A stretch of 64,000 nt of DNA, from NCBI GenBank assembly GCA_019671135.1, contig JAHRHY010000001.1, forward strand, positions 2,666,001 through 2,730,000, read 5' to 3'. Shown piece by piece: positions 44,073 to 57,900 of this stretch; positions within the stretch are counted from its first letter, which is position 1, and the number at the start of each line of letters is the position of its first letter. The notes under the pieces were generated by a model. That model was not told where the DNA came from, ran no database searches, and saw only the letters and a list, made by a program, of their open reading frames with translations. Both the position numbers and the translations under genes were made by a program. The DNA comes from Linnemannia hyalina. Lineage: Eukaryota > Mortierellomycota > Mortierellomycetes > Mortierellales > Mortierellaceae.

Positions 44073-45923
44073 ATGGTCCAATCACACCCAACAACAAACA
44101 CAACAACAACGTCGGATGCAGGAACAGCATGGCTGTCGAACAAGTATGCGAAATGCATCGACGAGGCCATTGAGACTGCCTCACAAGAGCTCCGCTCCCT
44201 CAGCCTCAAGGTGAGTGCTCGTTCTCCTCCCTCATCGCTATACTCACTCATACTGTGGAGCCAATACCCTGTCACAACCACCCAACCATCCCGGCCTCCA
44301 TCATCCCACTACTTGAGGCCAAATAACCACACCAAATAGCCTAATAACCCTTTATTTGTGTGAAAATTAGATCCACGAGAATCCAGAGCTGGGGTTGAAG
44401 GAGTTCAAGGCCTACACATGGTTGACAGAGTACCTCTCCTCGAAAGGGTTCACGATTGGAAAGAGTGCCGCCCCAGAGCTCAAGACGGCGTTCATTGCAC
44501 AGTTTGGTGACCCCTCCAGTAAACTTGTCATTGGTCTTTGTTCCGAAGTAAAGCCCTTGAGATGTTTTGTTTGATATTAATGCGACGAGCAAATTGATCG
44601 TGGGAAGTGATGGTCCCTACTTTTGCGGAGTGGCGGATGGGATTATTTCCTGTTACGGTAACCATGTCTGCAAGTGACACTCTAACACAAGTTGCTACAT
44701 CAAACCTTGAACGATATTAGTACGATGCGTTGCCGCTGTCCAAGCCTGGCTCGACAGAGCAGACCACTTCTCACGCCTGCGCGCACAACCTCATTGCCAT
44801 CAGGTACATTCACAATTCATCGGTATAACTGGCACCCACTTCACGACATTGAGGTCTCAAAATCTTTTAACATTATTTCTTGCCAAAAAAAAATCATTAT
44901 AGTGGACTGGCGGCAGCGTTGGGTTTGCAGGCGGTGATCCGCCAATTCAACCTACCAGCACAGATCAAGCTCTTTGGCACCCCCTCTGAAGAACAAGACT
45001 ATGGAAAAGTCACCATGCTTAACGCCGGAGACTTTGAGGGCGTCGACGTCTGCATGATGCTTCACGGCGCCAATGCTGACGTGATTTACACCCCGTTCCT
45101 AGCACTCGAAAAGGCCACAGTAGAGTTCTTTGGCAAGGCCTCGCACGCGTCAACAACCCCCTGGGAAGGGATCAATGCCCTGGACGCGGCGATGCAGGTC
45201 TATACGGGAATTGCGTTGATGCGACAGCAGATGAGGCCTGACCAGCGGGTGCATGGAATTATCGAGGTTGGTGGACAGGCGGCAAATATCATCCCGCAGT
45301 ATACAAAGAGTCTTTATAGGGTGAGGGCACCCAAGGATGCGCAGGTTCAAGAGTTGAAGAGGAGGGTGAACAAGATCTTTGAGGCTGCCGCCAAGTCCAC
45401 GGGCTGTCAAGTCAAGTACCACTGGGATGGCCACCTCCAAGGTAACCTCTTATGTCTACTCCGTACACGCGTGTGACACTTCCTTGTATTCATGGTCGCA
45501 ATTGATTGTCTAAACAATCGCGTATTTACTTTACTCTCTTTTTATCCATTTCCTTCGTCGTTTGCAGATATTTTGACGAATGAGCAGTTGGTAGTCAGAT
45601 TTGAGAAATGGATGAACAGCCAGGGATTGAAATACGCAAGCAAGGCCCAACAACAATCGAAACTCTCTGGCTCGACCGACATGGGCAACATCACCCACGC
45701 GATCCCGGGAATCCATCCCATGTTCAACATTATCAACCTCGAGGGAATCGACGCCCCCGGTGGGCTTCATACGGTCGAATTTGCAGCAGCAGCAGCTACA
45801 CCGGTTGCTCATACCGCGACACTGAGGGCGTCCAAGGCTCTGGCCATGACAGGTGTTGAGTGTATTTTGGACCCGGACTTCTTGCGACGCGTCAAGAAGG
45901 AGTTTGAGTCACGCGATGATTGA
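44073..45923 (+). CDS. M20-family metallopeptidase/amidohydrolase, PM20D2 (ACY1L2) type
   Basis: Five exons (44073-44210, 44371-44547, 44721-44803, 44903-45441, 45568-45923) give 430 aa, close to the 436 of human PM20D2. The family cleaves dipeptides with basic C-terminal residues or related amide bonds; the fungal substrate is unknown. Motifs are LKIHENPELGLKEFKA, VIGLCSEYDALP, HACAHNLIAI at about 123-132, LFGTPSEEQDYGK (general-base and metal-ligand Glu pair at about 162-163), MLHGANAD and the lid-domain KASHAST. Late in the sequence come SGSTDMGNITHAIPGIHP and LEGIDAPGGLHTVEF. Two departures from the usual family pattern stand out: HACAHN instead of HACGHN, and an 11-residue insertion (LSKPGSTEQTT) between the EYDALP and HAC motifs. 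The metal-ligand His residues remain. It is downstream of GR in the same orientation, with its own start region. Confidence 0.92.
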
Positions 45924-46638
45924 AAAAGGTGTGTTGTTTTGTACTCTTTCCATTTGAACCAATCAGTAATTTTCACAAGTAAAAAATAAGACTAAAAGAC
46001 AAGAATTTGTTGAGTGAGGCGTGGGTTTAGGTCTTTAATCGAAAATGATGACACTTGTTTTTTCACTTCCCCCTTTTCTTGTCACTTCCTTTCTTCGTCA
46101 TCTATCCCTATGGTGATGATTGCATTTTTGGGCCTGTTTATTGTTTTTTATGTCGTGTTGGTCCGTTTGTGGTTTTCTTTCTCTCTCTTTTATCGATGAC
46201 TACAATTGTTGTTTATCATTCGAGGAGCGTCGAAAGAGGGCGACGAGTTGAATCGCATCCAGTGTATGTGGTCTGTGTACATTTCTTCATCACCATCATT
46301 GGTCCATTTTTTTTTCCAGTTCCCCGATTTCCCAGTTTTTTTTTTATCCAAGGGTCCCATACCTTCTTGCAACTTTGCATTACCCCCTCTTTTGACTTGG
46401 CCGGGTCACCTTCCTCCGTTGGTTGCTTCCTTTCTACTATTCTCCTCACCGCCACGCGCCGAATTTACGCCCAAGCGGCTTACTTGTCATCTCACCTGTG
46501 CATTCCTCCCCTCATCATCGGTTTCTTCTTTACTGCGAACAAAAATAAAATGTGATTCGGCATAATGACGAACGACGCAAAAAAGGACACCCTGGCAAAA
46601 CAGTAGCATTTGGGTCCGTAGATAGGATCAACAGGGTC

Positions 46639-46666
46639 TTTTTTTTTTTTTTTTTTTTTTTTTTTT
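46639..46666 (+). repeat. T28 tract
   Basis: A run of 28 T followed by GTTG. Two similar tracts lie at 49460-49489 and 50839-50866. Confidence 0.9.
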
Positions 46667-48199
46667 GTTGATGGTGTCCGACCGTGAAGAAAAAAACGAA
46701 AGGTATAGGGGGTGGCTGAAGAAGAAGAGTGTGTATGTGTATGTGTGTGTGAGAGAGAAGGTGAGAGAGTGAGAGAGACCCGGGCCATCAGCCGATAAAC
46801 AACATTGACTAGGGCGTGAGCGTGGCGTAGCATGAAGTGTAGGTATGTGGTTGCCCTTCGTTTTCCCGAAATACAGCTAGCCAGTAACTCCAGTCCCGAT
46901 CCAGTCACGCTCCAGTTCCGTTTTTGTTTATTGTTCGAATGAGCGCCCCGACCTTTCATGCCTCCACGGACATGGTACAAATGCAGCTGCAAAGTAAGGC
47001 TGCAGAAAGTAGGGGGTAAGGGTCAAGGTAGAGGTGCTGGGAAAAGAGTGAAAGTCTGAGCAATTGCATACTCAAAAAAGGGAGGTTGGGAAAATAATAG
47101 CGCCCTGGTGGCACGCGCATTGCTCTGTTTGTCTTGGTCCCTTAATTGAGTGCAAGGCAATTGGATCGAACGGGTGTCCAGAGCAAGGTCAGGGTGGAAG
47201 AAGGGTAGGAAATTAAAGGACAGAGCTGTGCAACAACACCGGTTTGCGGAGAGGGAAGTGATTCATGGGTAGTTTCAGTGAGTGAGAAATGAGTGGAATG
47301 TGAGGAGGAAGGATCGCCCAATGATCTGGACACCAAGAGAAGAGTCTGTTTCGTGTAGCCATTGTGAAGAGAAGAAGTATGAGCGATTGAGATGGAAACA
47401 AAAAATATCAACGCCCCAAACAGAAAAAAAACAAAAGGGCAGCGGTATCTTCTTTTGTGGAGTAGGGAGTGAGAGCATCGGGAAATGAATCACGTTCAGA
47501 ATGGGAGCAAAAAGGAAAAGCTGGGCTTTGATGCGTTCACGACGATCGTTGGATCTATGGGCCGCATTAAACGTTGTTTTCGGTTCGATAGTGAACGTTT
47601 TTTTTATCTATTTGTTTACGATTGCACTTGTTATTTTCTGCCATGCTTCTTCCTGCCCGCTCATGATATTCGAGGGATGAATAAAGGCAAAGAGGGGGCA
47701 TGAAGGAGAAGTAAGGGGGAGGGGGAGACTGGGAGAAAGAGGAGGAGTGGAAAAGGGAGGACGGGAGTGAGCAGATGCAGAAAGAACAAAGTACGAATGA
47801 AAAAAAAAAAAGAGCCACGAGGTTGAAGTGGGAGAATAGTATTTCGAGTTGAAAAGGCGTCGACAAGAACCTGTATGCGTCGTTGATTTTTTTCTTCCGC
47901 TTCTTTGTTTACCATGCTCGTTTGTTCGTTGCGTTGACATTTGAGTGGTCAATGTGTACAGGTAAAAGTAAGCCATTGAAAGCCTTTCTTTTAAAAGTTG
48001 CTCTGCCTACTCACCCCCTGGTTCAAGTGTACCCTTTCCTTGTTCTTCAATCACACTCCCTTTCATCCATCCACATAACCCTTGTTTTTCTTTATTCATT
48101 TTATGTTTGTTTGTGCATTATACCTTTTACTTGCGTTGTTGTTTTTTGATCATATTTTCATTTCTCTCTTTTGCTCTCAAAGTCTGTCGATCAAGTTTC

Positions 48200-48320
48200 T
48201 TTTTTTCTCTTCTTTCTTCTTTCTTCTCTTTTCTCTCTTCTCTCTTCTCTCTTCTCTCTTCTCTCGTCTCTCTTCTCTCGTCTCTCTTCTCTCGTCTCTC
48301 TTCTCTCTTCTCTCCTTCTC
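48200..48320 (+). repeat. CT-rich minisatellite
   Basis: A nearly pure pyrimidine block is built from TCTCTTC units of 7 nt, with a G-containing variant (TCTCGTC) recurring every 14 nt in the middle. Such tracts are common in promoter or leader regions in this window. Confidence 0.85.
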
Positions 48321-49454
48321 GTCTCTCCCCTTCTCTCTCTTACTTCTATTTTCTTTCCCTTCCCTTTCTTTCTTGCTTCCCACTTCCTTCATTCTTCTTT
48401 CTTCCCTCTTCCTTTATTGACGCTCTCATCTTTCATATCAAAGATCTGCGCACACTCACTTGCACTCCTCCTCCTCCTCATCCTTGTCACCAACACACCA
48501 TCTCTTACACACACACACACCTAATATCCTACCTCACAAGGTGAGTAACTGACTGTCTCTTTGCATCCTCTCTTACCCCCACCCTCACCCTCATTCCTCG
48601 CTCATTCACTCACTCATTATTTTTTCCGATCCATCTCTCAAAAAATTGGTCGATCGTACCACCCTTCACATCATTTCTCTCTCTTTTATTTTCTATTGCA
48701 CATCATCATTTGAACCCCATACCATTCCACATCCATCCTCCCTTACTCCATCGTACTCCTTCCCACTCGCATCTCTCACTCACTACTCACTCGAACTCTC
48801 TCCTCTGCTCAACCAATTATCTCTCTGTATACATATGTCTCTTCCTTTCCTTCCCCTTCCTCTCTCACACTCTACATCTCTGCTTATTTCTCATTCCCTC
48901 CGCCCTCCCTCTTCGCCTTGTCGCTGCTCGTTACTGAGGCGATGGTCCATTTCACATTCTCGGGCTTTAGTCCATCCAGCTCCCCTCTGCCTCTCTCTTT
49001 TCCTCTCCCCTCCTTCTATATATCTATCCCTCTCTTATCCCTGACCCTTTCACCACATTGCCTCCATATGCGACTTTCTCTCTTTCCTCGCTCCCTTTCT
49101 TGTCACTCTTCTCCTCTCTTTGTATCCCCCTTTCTATACACTCCCTTTTCAAAATTCCATTTGTTGTTTGTATTTGGATTGCTCACTCCTGTCGCCTCCT
49201 CCTCTTCCTCCTCCTCTTCCTCCTTCAACTTCCTCGCAGCCCAACGACATTGCTTTTCCTTGGATACCGTGAGGTTCCCCTTTTGATTATGGTTCTCGAC
49301 TCTGCTCCGCACCTCTTACTCATCGTCGATACGTACTTGACAAAGATACACATTCTTGTATCGGTGTGATTACTGATAACCGTTTTTTTTAGAGCCAAGT
49401 ACCGTTTGTTTTTTCACTGTTCCCCTCTTCTGCTCATTTTTTTTTTGAGGGCAT

Positions 49455-49459
<5 letters not shown>

Positions 49460-49489
<30 letters not shown>
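49460..49489 (+). repeat. T30 tract
   Basis: A run of 30 T followed by GGTTGG; the second of three similar tracts in this region. Confidence 0.9.
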
Positions 49490-49490
<1 letters not shown>

Positions 49491-50834
49491 GTTGGACCGG
49501 TAAAGGAGATGCAACACGGCTGAATGTAGAATCGCGTTAAGTAATTCTTACTCTGAACCTCTTTTCTATCACCTGTAAACAAGACATATGCATGCGGTTG
49601 AAAAAAAAACACTGGGAGGGGGGAAGGGGAAGATGAACAGAGAAAAGAGTGTGTGTGTGAGAGAGAAAAAGACGAATGCGACAGAAGAGAGAGAGACGAC
49701 GGGCAATAGGGGAAGGAGGGACCACCTTTTGAATATTCTCTTTCTCTGTCTTGTGCCCGTTTGCTTGCTTTTTATTGCATTGACAAAGCATCTCGCTGCA
49801 GAAACGGTAACGAGATCGAGTCGAGTTCTTTTTTAGTCTGAATTTCATTTCAAAGGGCCGAGTAAGCATATTGCCCTCCATTGCCTGTCGTCAATGTCGA
49901 GGATAAGGGTGACGGAGAGAGAAAAAAAAAGAGAGTGAGGTTCTCCGTCTAGTCTCGACGCGACCATGCCTTGAGTGCTCACACGCTTTGCGTTATTATC
50001 ATCCTCGCCCTGTATACCGCTCCCAGTACTCAGCTTTCTCTTTCTCCTGTCTCCTCACTTCTGCATCCACTTATGGTCCACCTTTCACTTCTGCACCTTA
50101 TACCTTTTTCTTTCTTGATAACCAAATACCAGATCCATGCCACAACCAAAACCTACACAATTTGCCCTTGTCTTGGTTCGGGTACATTCTTCTCTCTCCC
50201 TCTTTCTCTCCTTCGTCCTCTCTCTTCATCTTTCTCCTTCTCGGCTCCATTACCGCCAACTCTCGTCGTTCGTGTTCTAGATCGCTCTTCTTTGCCTATG
50301 ATATACGTCTTTTACACTGGCAGCTTGCCTGTCCTACACACCCCAAAGAACGGAAACCAGAGTTGCAAACCCAACCATCTCCTATCTAGTCTACCTCCTG
50401 GGTAACTTTATCCCTAAACAAAAATCTCCTTCACAACGGATTTTCTTGGCTCTTGCCACACTATGCAACCACTCCTCTCTCTTTCCACCACCACTGAACA
50501 AAAATTCCATCTCTGCTCGACTCACATTTGTCCGTTCTGTTTTTATAGCACATTCTGTGTGTCTGTTTTTCATTCTGTCTGGAGGCTGAAGTGTGCGGGA
50601 CTTGAGAGTTATCCCGCCGCCCACCTCCTTTTTTTATCCCTTTTTCTTTCCCCGTTCCCATCCTTGCCTTCCCTCTTAAATTGATGCTTCTCCCAGCATC
50701 TGAACAGATGGCTAATACACGCACTCTCTTCTTCCAGGACCTACTTTTCCTTTCATCATTGTGCTTGGTGACATGGCTTTGCAAGTTTAGTACCCTGCTT
50801 TGGACTGTCCTCCCCCTTCTTCACCCTGAGACCA

Positions 50835-50838
<4 letters not shown>

Positions 50839-50866
<28 letters not shown>
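50839..50866 (+). repeat. T28 tract
   Basis: A run of 28 T followed by GTTGG; the third of three similar tracts in this region. Confidence 0.9.
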
Positions 50867-51948
50867 GTTGGAGACAGAATGGAGACTATTTTATTGCATT
50901 TGCCCGTTCATACTATGGGAGTGTACATCCTTCAGAATCCATGCCATTACTCCCATCGGGACCCCTTCATGCCTGTCTCCTGCCTTCGCACGGAGTTGAT
51001 ATATGATTATATCGAGATTGTTTATGTGACTGGCAAGCTGTCGAGAAATGGCACAGAACGGAGGGGTAAAAGGCTAGAGGGCGGTACGGAAAAGAGGAAT
51101 ACACAAAAAAGAGGAGTCAAAGGCGGTGATGAGAGTTCAGGGGAAGGAGATCTCAAGTGAATGCACAATCAGAGAAAAATTTTGCTGGATGCCTTATGCC
51201 ATTGCGATGAGGGTGGAGACTGTTCTTGATGAGACGTGCCTTCTGGGTGGTGTGCGAGTTGCCAGGCACGGGAACATGGACGCGCTCTCTTGTGGGATGC
51301 TCGCATCCTATTGGTGTGAGCGTGACAGACTCGGTTTCACCTTTCTTTGGCGATGCTATCACTGGACTGATCAAAACTCTCTCTCTTTCTCCTTTGTCAA
51401 TCCATTAGCCTCGCTGCCATTCATTCATTCCTTCGCAAACACACTCATCGCCACGTTGACTTTGGCAATACTCTCTCCAGCGTAGCTATAGACTCGCCTT
51501 CTCCGTTCAGGGACTGAAAGAAGAAGGTAATACAACACACGTATGCAACTCACAAACAAGAGTTATTAAAAAAAAAAACAAGGATCCTGTCTTTTGACAT
51601 AGAAGAGCACTGCTTTATTTTTATAATTCCTGTGTACCTCTCGTGTGTGATGTTGTTAGGATTTGTATCCTGCATTCGTTCATTCATTCAAGTTGCTTAT
51701 GCATTCCATTTTTTTATATTTTATTTCATATATGTGCACATAGCGAACGTTTTCTGTTCCTGTTTACATTATTCCCGTCAACACCTCCCCTTTTTTTTTC
51801 TCTCTCTCCCTTTTTTGCTACCATCTCGGAGGAGGGACAACGAAAGGAATAGCAACAAGTGGCACGTCGTTCTGAGGAAAGCGATGAACGTACTGTCAGA
51901 ACCACAGTCGTTATATCTCCCGACCAGGTTCCGGACCTCCACGCAGTC

Positions 51949-54900
51949 ATGGACAACAACAGCGACTCTTGGACGCCAACAACTGCTAATGAGCCTCTGA
52001 TCGAGGCTTTCACCATCACCTTCATCACTACAGCAACTACTGCTACAACAACACCAACACCACCGTCGGCAGCAGTAGCAGCAGTAGCAGCAGTAATAAC
52101 AACGACCACAACGACGGCAGAAATGGCTACTACCTCCCAATCAATTACCTCTTCTCCTTCACTCCATCCTCTCGAGCAGCTGTCCGTCACCAATACCTAT
52201 GCCCTCACTCAGCCTTCTCCATCTTTACCCATGTCGCCTCCTCAAGCCAACAACCTTTCTTCCTTTCCTTCACCGGCTTGTTCGCCACCCACTCCTTCTA
52301 CTCCGCTCCAATCAACAACTGAAAATGCAACGCACCCACTTGTAAATAACTCCAACACCACCACCACATCACTCGATACCAGCGTCACCCCTGCATCCAA
52401 TACCCCTTTTACTACTAGTAATAATAATAGCAGCACTCTCGACATCAACAACAACACCAATACTACCTCCAACACCGTAACCGACAGCGACACAGAACAA
52501 AAAACCACCCCCGCCAACAACAATAACAATAACAACAACAATAACAACAACAACAGCAGCAGCAGCAACAGCAGCAACCTCTCCCGGCATGCTAGTTCAC
52601 CAAGCTCCAGCACTACTGCAAGCGACAAGTCCACCAAGAACGAGTCGCCATCCGTCCGCAAAATCTCCACAATGACCTCTGGTGGAAAGACCCTTGGGTT
52701 TCTTGGATCCCTTAGCCCCAAAAACAGCAAATACAAAATCTCTAACAAAAAAGCAACCGCTCTAGTCGACTCGCCACGTCCTCCTTCTCCAGCACCACCA
52801 TCACCTCACACTAATAGCGCACCACAAACAGCGACACTCTTGGCTACTCCTCTTCCACCATCTCATTCCCTTATTTCACCCGCTTTCACCCAACCTGAGG
52901 AAGCCTACGCTCCAACCTCTCAGCGCCTCCAACCCGCTGTCTCGTCCACTATGAGCTCACCCAACCGCAAGCTGTCAATTGATCAACCAGACTCCCCTCG
53001 GCTGGGTCAGCGGCTTCATCAACAGCTGCAGCAGCGCGAACCGCAACAAGAATTTCCCGACTCTTCCAAAGACAAGGACGACAAAAGGCGCGCAAAGGAC
53101 AAGGATCGCCACCACAGTCACTTTGGACTACGCTTGTCCAAGGCCATTGGTCTCTCTTCTTCGTCCTCCAAGAACCAACACCAACAGCGGATACGACAAC
53201 TGTCAGTTGACAGTCTCTTAACCATCGATGCAGTTACAGGCCCGACCCCAGGGATAACAGCTACTTCAGACGAGTCTCCTCAGCAGCAGCAATCGCAGCC
53301 GCCACATGCACAGCGACAGACAGGAAAGCCGACCCTGGGGAAGGAGAAGGAGAAAAAGGGAGGCATCATGAACCATTTCCTGCATCGGCCCCGCATCTTG
53401 AGTTCCAATGACGGCATAAAATCCAAAGGGTCGATACAGAGCTCAACAGGAGGCGCAACAGGAGTAGGAGTTAGCATGGAAGCATTAGGCGGGAGCCAGA
53501 TCAACTCTTTCAAGTTTCCGGATGCATCATTCGCCCAATCTGTGACCAACAGTGACATTAGCCTGGACAGCGAATCGCATCGACGTGATAGTGCAGACGG
53601 ATCGGGATTTGCAGCAGGGGAGGACAAAGATATGGCAGCGCTGCGCAGGTTTCAGAATCGTCATCGGCAGGACAGAGGCAGCTTGAGCAGCGGCAAGTCT
53701 CTGGTCGACACCTTGACGGCGCAGAGCTTTCGGCGTCGACCAAGTCTGATTGTCGATCTGATGCCACTGCCATCAATGCAGCGGCATCGCCATCAACATC
53801 CTTTGCCTCCAAGCATTGCGGATATGGTCGAATCTGCTCAGGAACTGCACCCCCACCACGAGCCAGGAGACATGGAGCGACTAAATCTCTACAACCATTT
53901 GGGGCTACAGGAGATTCACTACAGCACCGGAACAGGCGAGGAGCCATCTGAGCTAATGATCCGTCAGCTCTATGGCAGTGGCTCTGGTCCCCGAAAGAGC
54001 CACTCGTCGACGTTCCTCCTTCCTGGTCGTGTTGGATCCGGTAGCAGCATCAACAGTATGGGAACCCCGGAGCACCATGGCCTACGTCGTGCATCTTCGC
54101 CTGGTGCCAATCTGTCACATTTGAATACATCGATCACTTCAAACAGTTCAACTCTGGCAACAATGACAACATCCTCGATCGCGCCCTCAGAGTCAACATC
54201 GTCGCGACTGGGGAAGCTGGGTCGGTTCAAGTTTCCGTCGCTCTCGATCGCAAGCATCCACCGACACAAGCAAAGCAGCCTGAACGGGAGTAGCTCTTCG
54301 ATCCAGTCCTCTTCTGACGAACAGCACCACGCCATGATGCTCGCCAACTTCAACAACACGCGACGGAGCTCCTTATCGATCCCTTTCAAGTCTCCCATGT
54401 TCGAACCCACTGTTGCTGTCCAACCACCCTCTCCGGCATCGCATATCCATGTCTCTGATTCTGCATCGACATTTGCTTCGGTCAACACCATGGGGATGAC
54501 AACTTTGGGGCCTTCGACAGTAGGAAGCAGCAGCAACCACAGCAGCATCAGCAGCAGCTATTATGTCCTCGACACGGCGGCGACTGGTGGCAGCATGAGC
54601 GATTTTAAGAAGCCAAGACAATCACTCGCAGCATTTTTGGAAGAGCAAGTGCACCATCCTCATCACAGCTCTACCAACGGAATGAATGGTCTGCCATCAA
54701 CATCTTCGGTCGCCCCTCCATCACAGCAGCAGCAAATCCATCGACCAGCCCTGAGCAACAATGACGAAGCAGCAGGGGCTCAACAGCAACAGGAGCACCA
54801 GCAGCCGAAGCATCCTCATCGACACCAGCGACAGCAATCACGGAGTCTAGGCAAGAGCTTTACTGGGTCCGAAAAGTTCACCGCCAACACAACAATCGTC

Positions 54901-57900
54901 ACAGGATCCATCAGCGGCAGCAGTGGTAGTGCTAGCAGCACGAGCAGTCAGCATCACCATGGGCTGAGTCTGGGATTCCGCTCAGGATTGTTGAGACGAA
55001 GCTCGAGGAGGACAATGAGCGCGAGCCACATCTCCTCCAAGAACATCTTTGCTCGGGATTCTGCAGCAGCCTCTCGCCAGGAAGCAGCGACACTTGCGTA
55101 TGGGGGCTTGATAGAATCCCAGGTTCGAGGAGGATCAGAAGACGGAGGTGGAAACAACGGAGTAGAAGTCAAGTCGCCGCTCAGGCACTTCAAGAGCGAT
55201 CGCGATATTTTGTCGACAGCGCTGTTGCACGGTCCCGCCGCTGCCGACAATAAAGAGGCCTACGGAGGCAGGGATAGCAGTGACAGCGGGGAAGGCACAG
55301 GAGATTCGGGACCAGATGATTTGCCATCTGTCGAGTCAAGTGTATCTGTTGTGGGTCAGTATCTTTTTGGAGACGAGCTCAAGAACTTATCATTCGGGGA
55401 TCGCGATTCTACATTGGTCAAGGTCGACTCTGCAGTGGACACAACTGGGGCAGACATCTTCAAGACTGAGCCTGGACTCAAGACGGCGCCCGCAAATACC
55501 GTTTCGGACGAGGCTCTGACTGTGACTCCGGTGGCGATACCAACTACACTATTAGCATCGCCGGCGAGTGCCACGACTACAGCGGCAGGCCCAGAAAAGG
55601 CGCTTCTCTCCAAGTTGCTGGGTGGCAAGAAGAAGTCGGATTCATTTCTTCCCAGTGCAAAGGACTCGACATTATCCACCCAAACCTTACCGACATCAAC
55701 CACCTCGCCCAAAGCCGCCTCGATTTCACCGACACATTTGTACACGACTGACACTAAGCCAACGCCAGGGTCGATCATGATTCCAAGGGACAGGAAGCTG
55801 ACACTGGGCTCAAAGATCACTCCGAATACCAAACAGCAGGAGACCCCCACTACACCAAAACCGCCAACGTTCATTCCTCGGTCACCTGCAGCAGTTGCAG
55901 CATCTCGCAAGTTCCCAGGATCTCCCGGATACAGTTCTTCCTCACCACTATCCTACTCGACACATCCTCCAATCTTGGGTCCACAAATTCCCGCAGCAGG
56001 AACGCCGACAAAGTCAAAGTTCTCGATTCTTGGCACCTCGGCAGCTCCTAGCTCTGGATTCCCGTACCTCCAAAGCCGCCCTTCGCTAAGCCTTACTATG
56101 GCTTCGTCTGCAACTCCTTCGAAGAACCATGGAGTGGGGCCACTTTCGATCTCGCCTTCAGCGCCTTACATGCCCCACCACTCGTCGTCGACACCACTCC
56201 CAGGAAAGAGCAGCAATGGCCTTGGAAGCAGTGGATCGCCCGTTCTACATTTAGAGCCTCGCAGCGCTGTGGTTGATTATCGCCCTGCGATCCACTACAA
56301 GCGACAGCGGAGTATGTCTCTTCAGGACGCAGATCTTCTGACGGCGGACCAATTTATTGCCCTGATGCCGGACGATGCTCCAACCAAACGAAGGTTCAGC
56401 TCCGAGGAGACTGTAAGTTGCCTTTGTTTTGACACAATAGTGCTTCTTTGGACAGTTCTACTCACTTATATTTTTTGTTTCCTCATCCTCATATTATTAT
56501 TACATTACCATCATAATTAGCTACAGGACAACAATTCGTGGGCGATGGGCGTAAAAGCCAAGAACGTTCCTTTGCCAGATCCACCAACGACTTTGCGATC
56601 CCTACATAGTACCCTCAAAACCAAATGCGACTTGGTATTGAAACACCTCGCTGCGGTTTCCGCTCCATTATCCTCGACTCCTCCCACATTCACGCAGCAA
56701 CAGCAGCAGAGAGAGGAGCAGACCCACCAGCAAGCTTCGTCGGCACCTCGGCACATGGCTTCAACTACGACTTCGGCGTCACTCGTCCCTTCCTCAACGT
56801 TTTTGTCCTCAAATTTGAACTTATCGACCCTCTCCCTCTCAGAATCAGAGTCTTTGGCAACCTCGACAACAGAGCTGGCTCGGAAGCGAGCGGAGAAAAA
56901 CGAAGTCTCGTTGGCTATTAGTCCTTCTGAACAGATTTTGATCCGCGTTCACGGTGCGGAGGACAACCAGACATCGTCGGCCTTCAAGGAGGATGGGACT
57001 GGCAGCAGGAGGGTGTCTGTGGATGACACGCATGGCAAACGTCGAGGAAGCGAGCAAAGTATTGTGTCCTCAGTAGCGCCAGGAGGAATTCGACCAAAGA
57101 AGAGCAGTCTGGTTGTCAGCGGATCCAACTCTGGGAATGAAAGGGCAACAGAAGCGGTACCAACTGATAAGTCGAGTGAACGTAGTCAGGAGAGCTCTGC
57201 TCCCGTTGACGTGGATCAGATTGACGTGGTGGAGGCGGTTGGGATGCTTTTTGATGAGATGGATCAGATTATGACCCGGATGACTGAGATGTTCGCCAAG
57301 TATATCTCAACAGACCAGTTTTCCAGTCTCCTCAAGGAATCGGACGAGATTTGTTATCAGGCCCAGGAGGTTTGTCGCGTCGAGTTGGATCGCAGATGTA
57401 GACAACGACACCTGCAACTCCGCCAACAACAGCAGCAACATCAACTACAGCAACAAGCACCGGAACGGGAAGCGGGAGTGGCTGTTGAGGTTGTTCAGGA
57501 ACTCAAAGCTGCAGTGGAGAAACAAGTTTCAAGTTTACATCACCAGCCTCAGCCTCAATCTCAGAAGCTAACGGTCAACAAGGAGTCAAAGACATCGGAG
57601 AAGACCAACGATCCTCGACAGGGCCAACCTAATCCGTTGCCTACCCAACAGTGCTCTTCCCAGCAACCGCCAAGCACAGATGTGGCGGCGACGATCGAAC
57701 CGGTAACAACGCCTGCGGTAGGTCAAGAGACAACTGGTAATGTTGATGACAGGCAGGTGAAGAAGAAGGACTCCAAGGATCGGATACGACATCGTCGGGA
57801 TCGAAACCATTACAAGCACCAGTACCAGTACCAACCCCAAGAGCGAAATCCTGGAGATGCTGATGCCAATGGAGAGATGTCGTCCGAAGAATATCAGGGA

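Larger units (their letters stand above)
45924..51948. other. 6-kb low-complexity region upstream of the Rap-GAP gene
   Basis: No family-like coding sequence was found. The region has three long T tracts (46639-46666, 49460-49489, 50839-50866), a CT minisatellite at 48200-48320, and CT-rich DNA with repeated CTCACTCA-type motifs from about 48,430 to 49,150. A strong splice donor (CACAAG/GTGAGTAA at about 48540) sits at the end of a CT-rich, ATG-poor stretch. It could mark a 5' untranslated exon of the downstream giant gene. The acceptor would be a TAG near 51852 after a long pyrimidine tract. The many short frames here are low-complexity and are not called. Confidence 0.4.

Noticed and set aside
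48082..48544. Several plus-strand frames rich in Ser/Leu/Phe
   Set aside because: They translate the CT minisatellite and flanking pyrimidine tract; all three frames are open for the same compositional reason.
52242..52748. 168-codon minus-strand poly-Leu frame
   Set aside because: Antisense to the Asn/Ser-rich exon 1 of the Rap-GAP gene; AAC/AGC repeats read as Leu/Val on the other strand.
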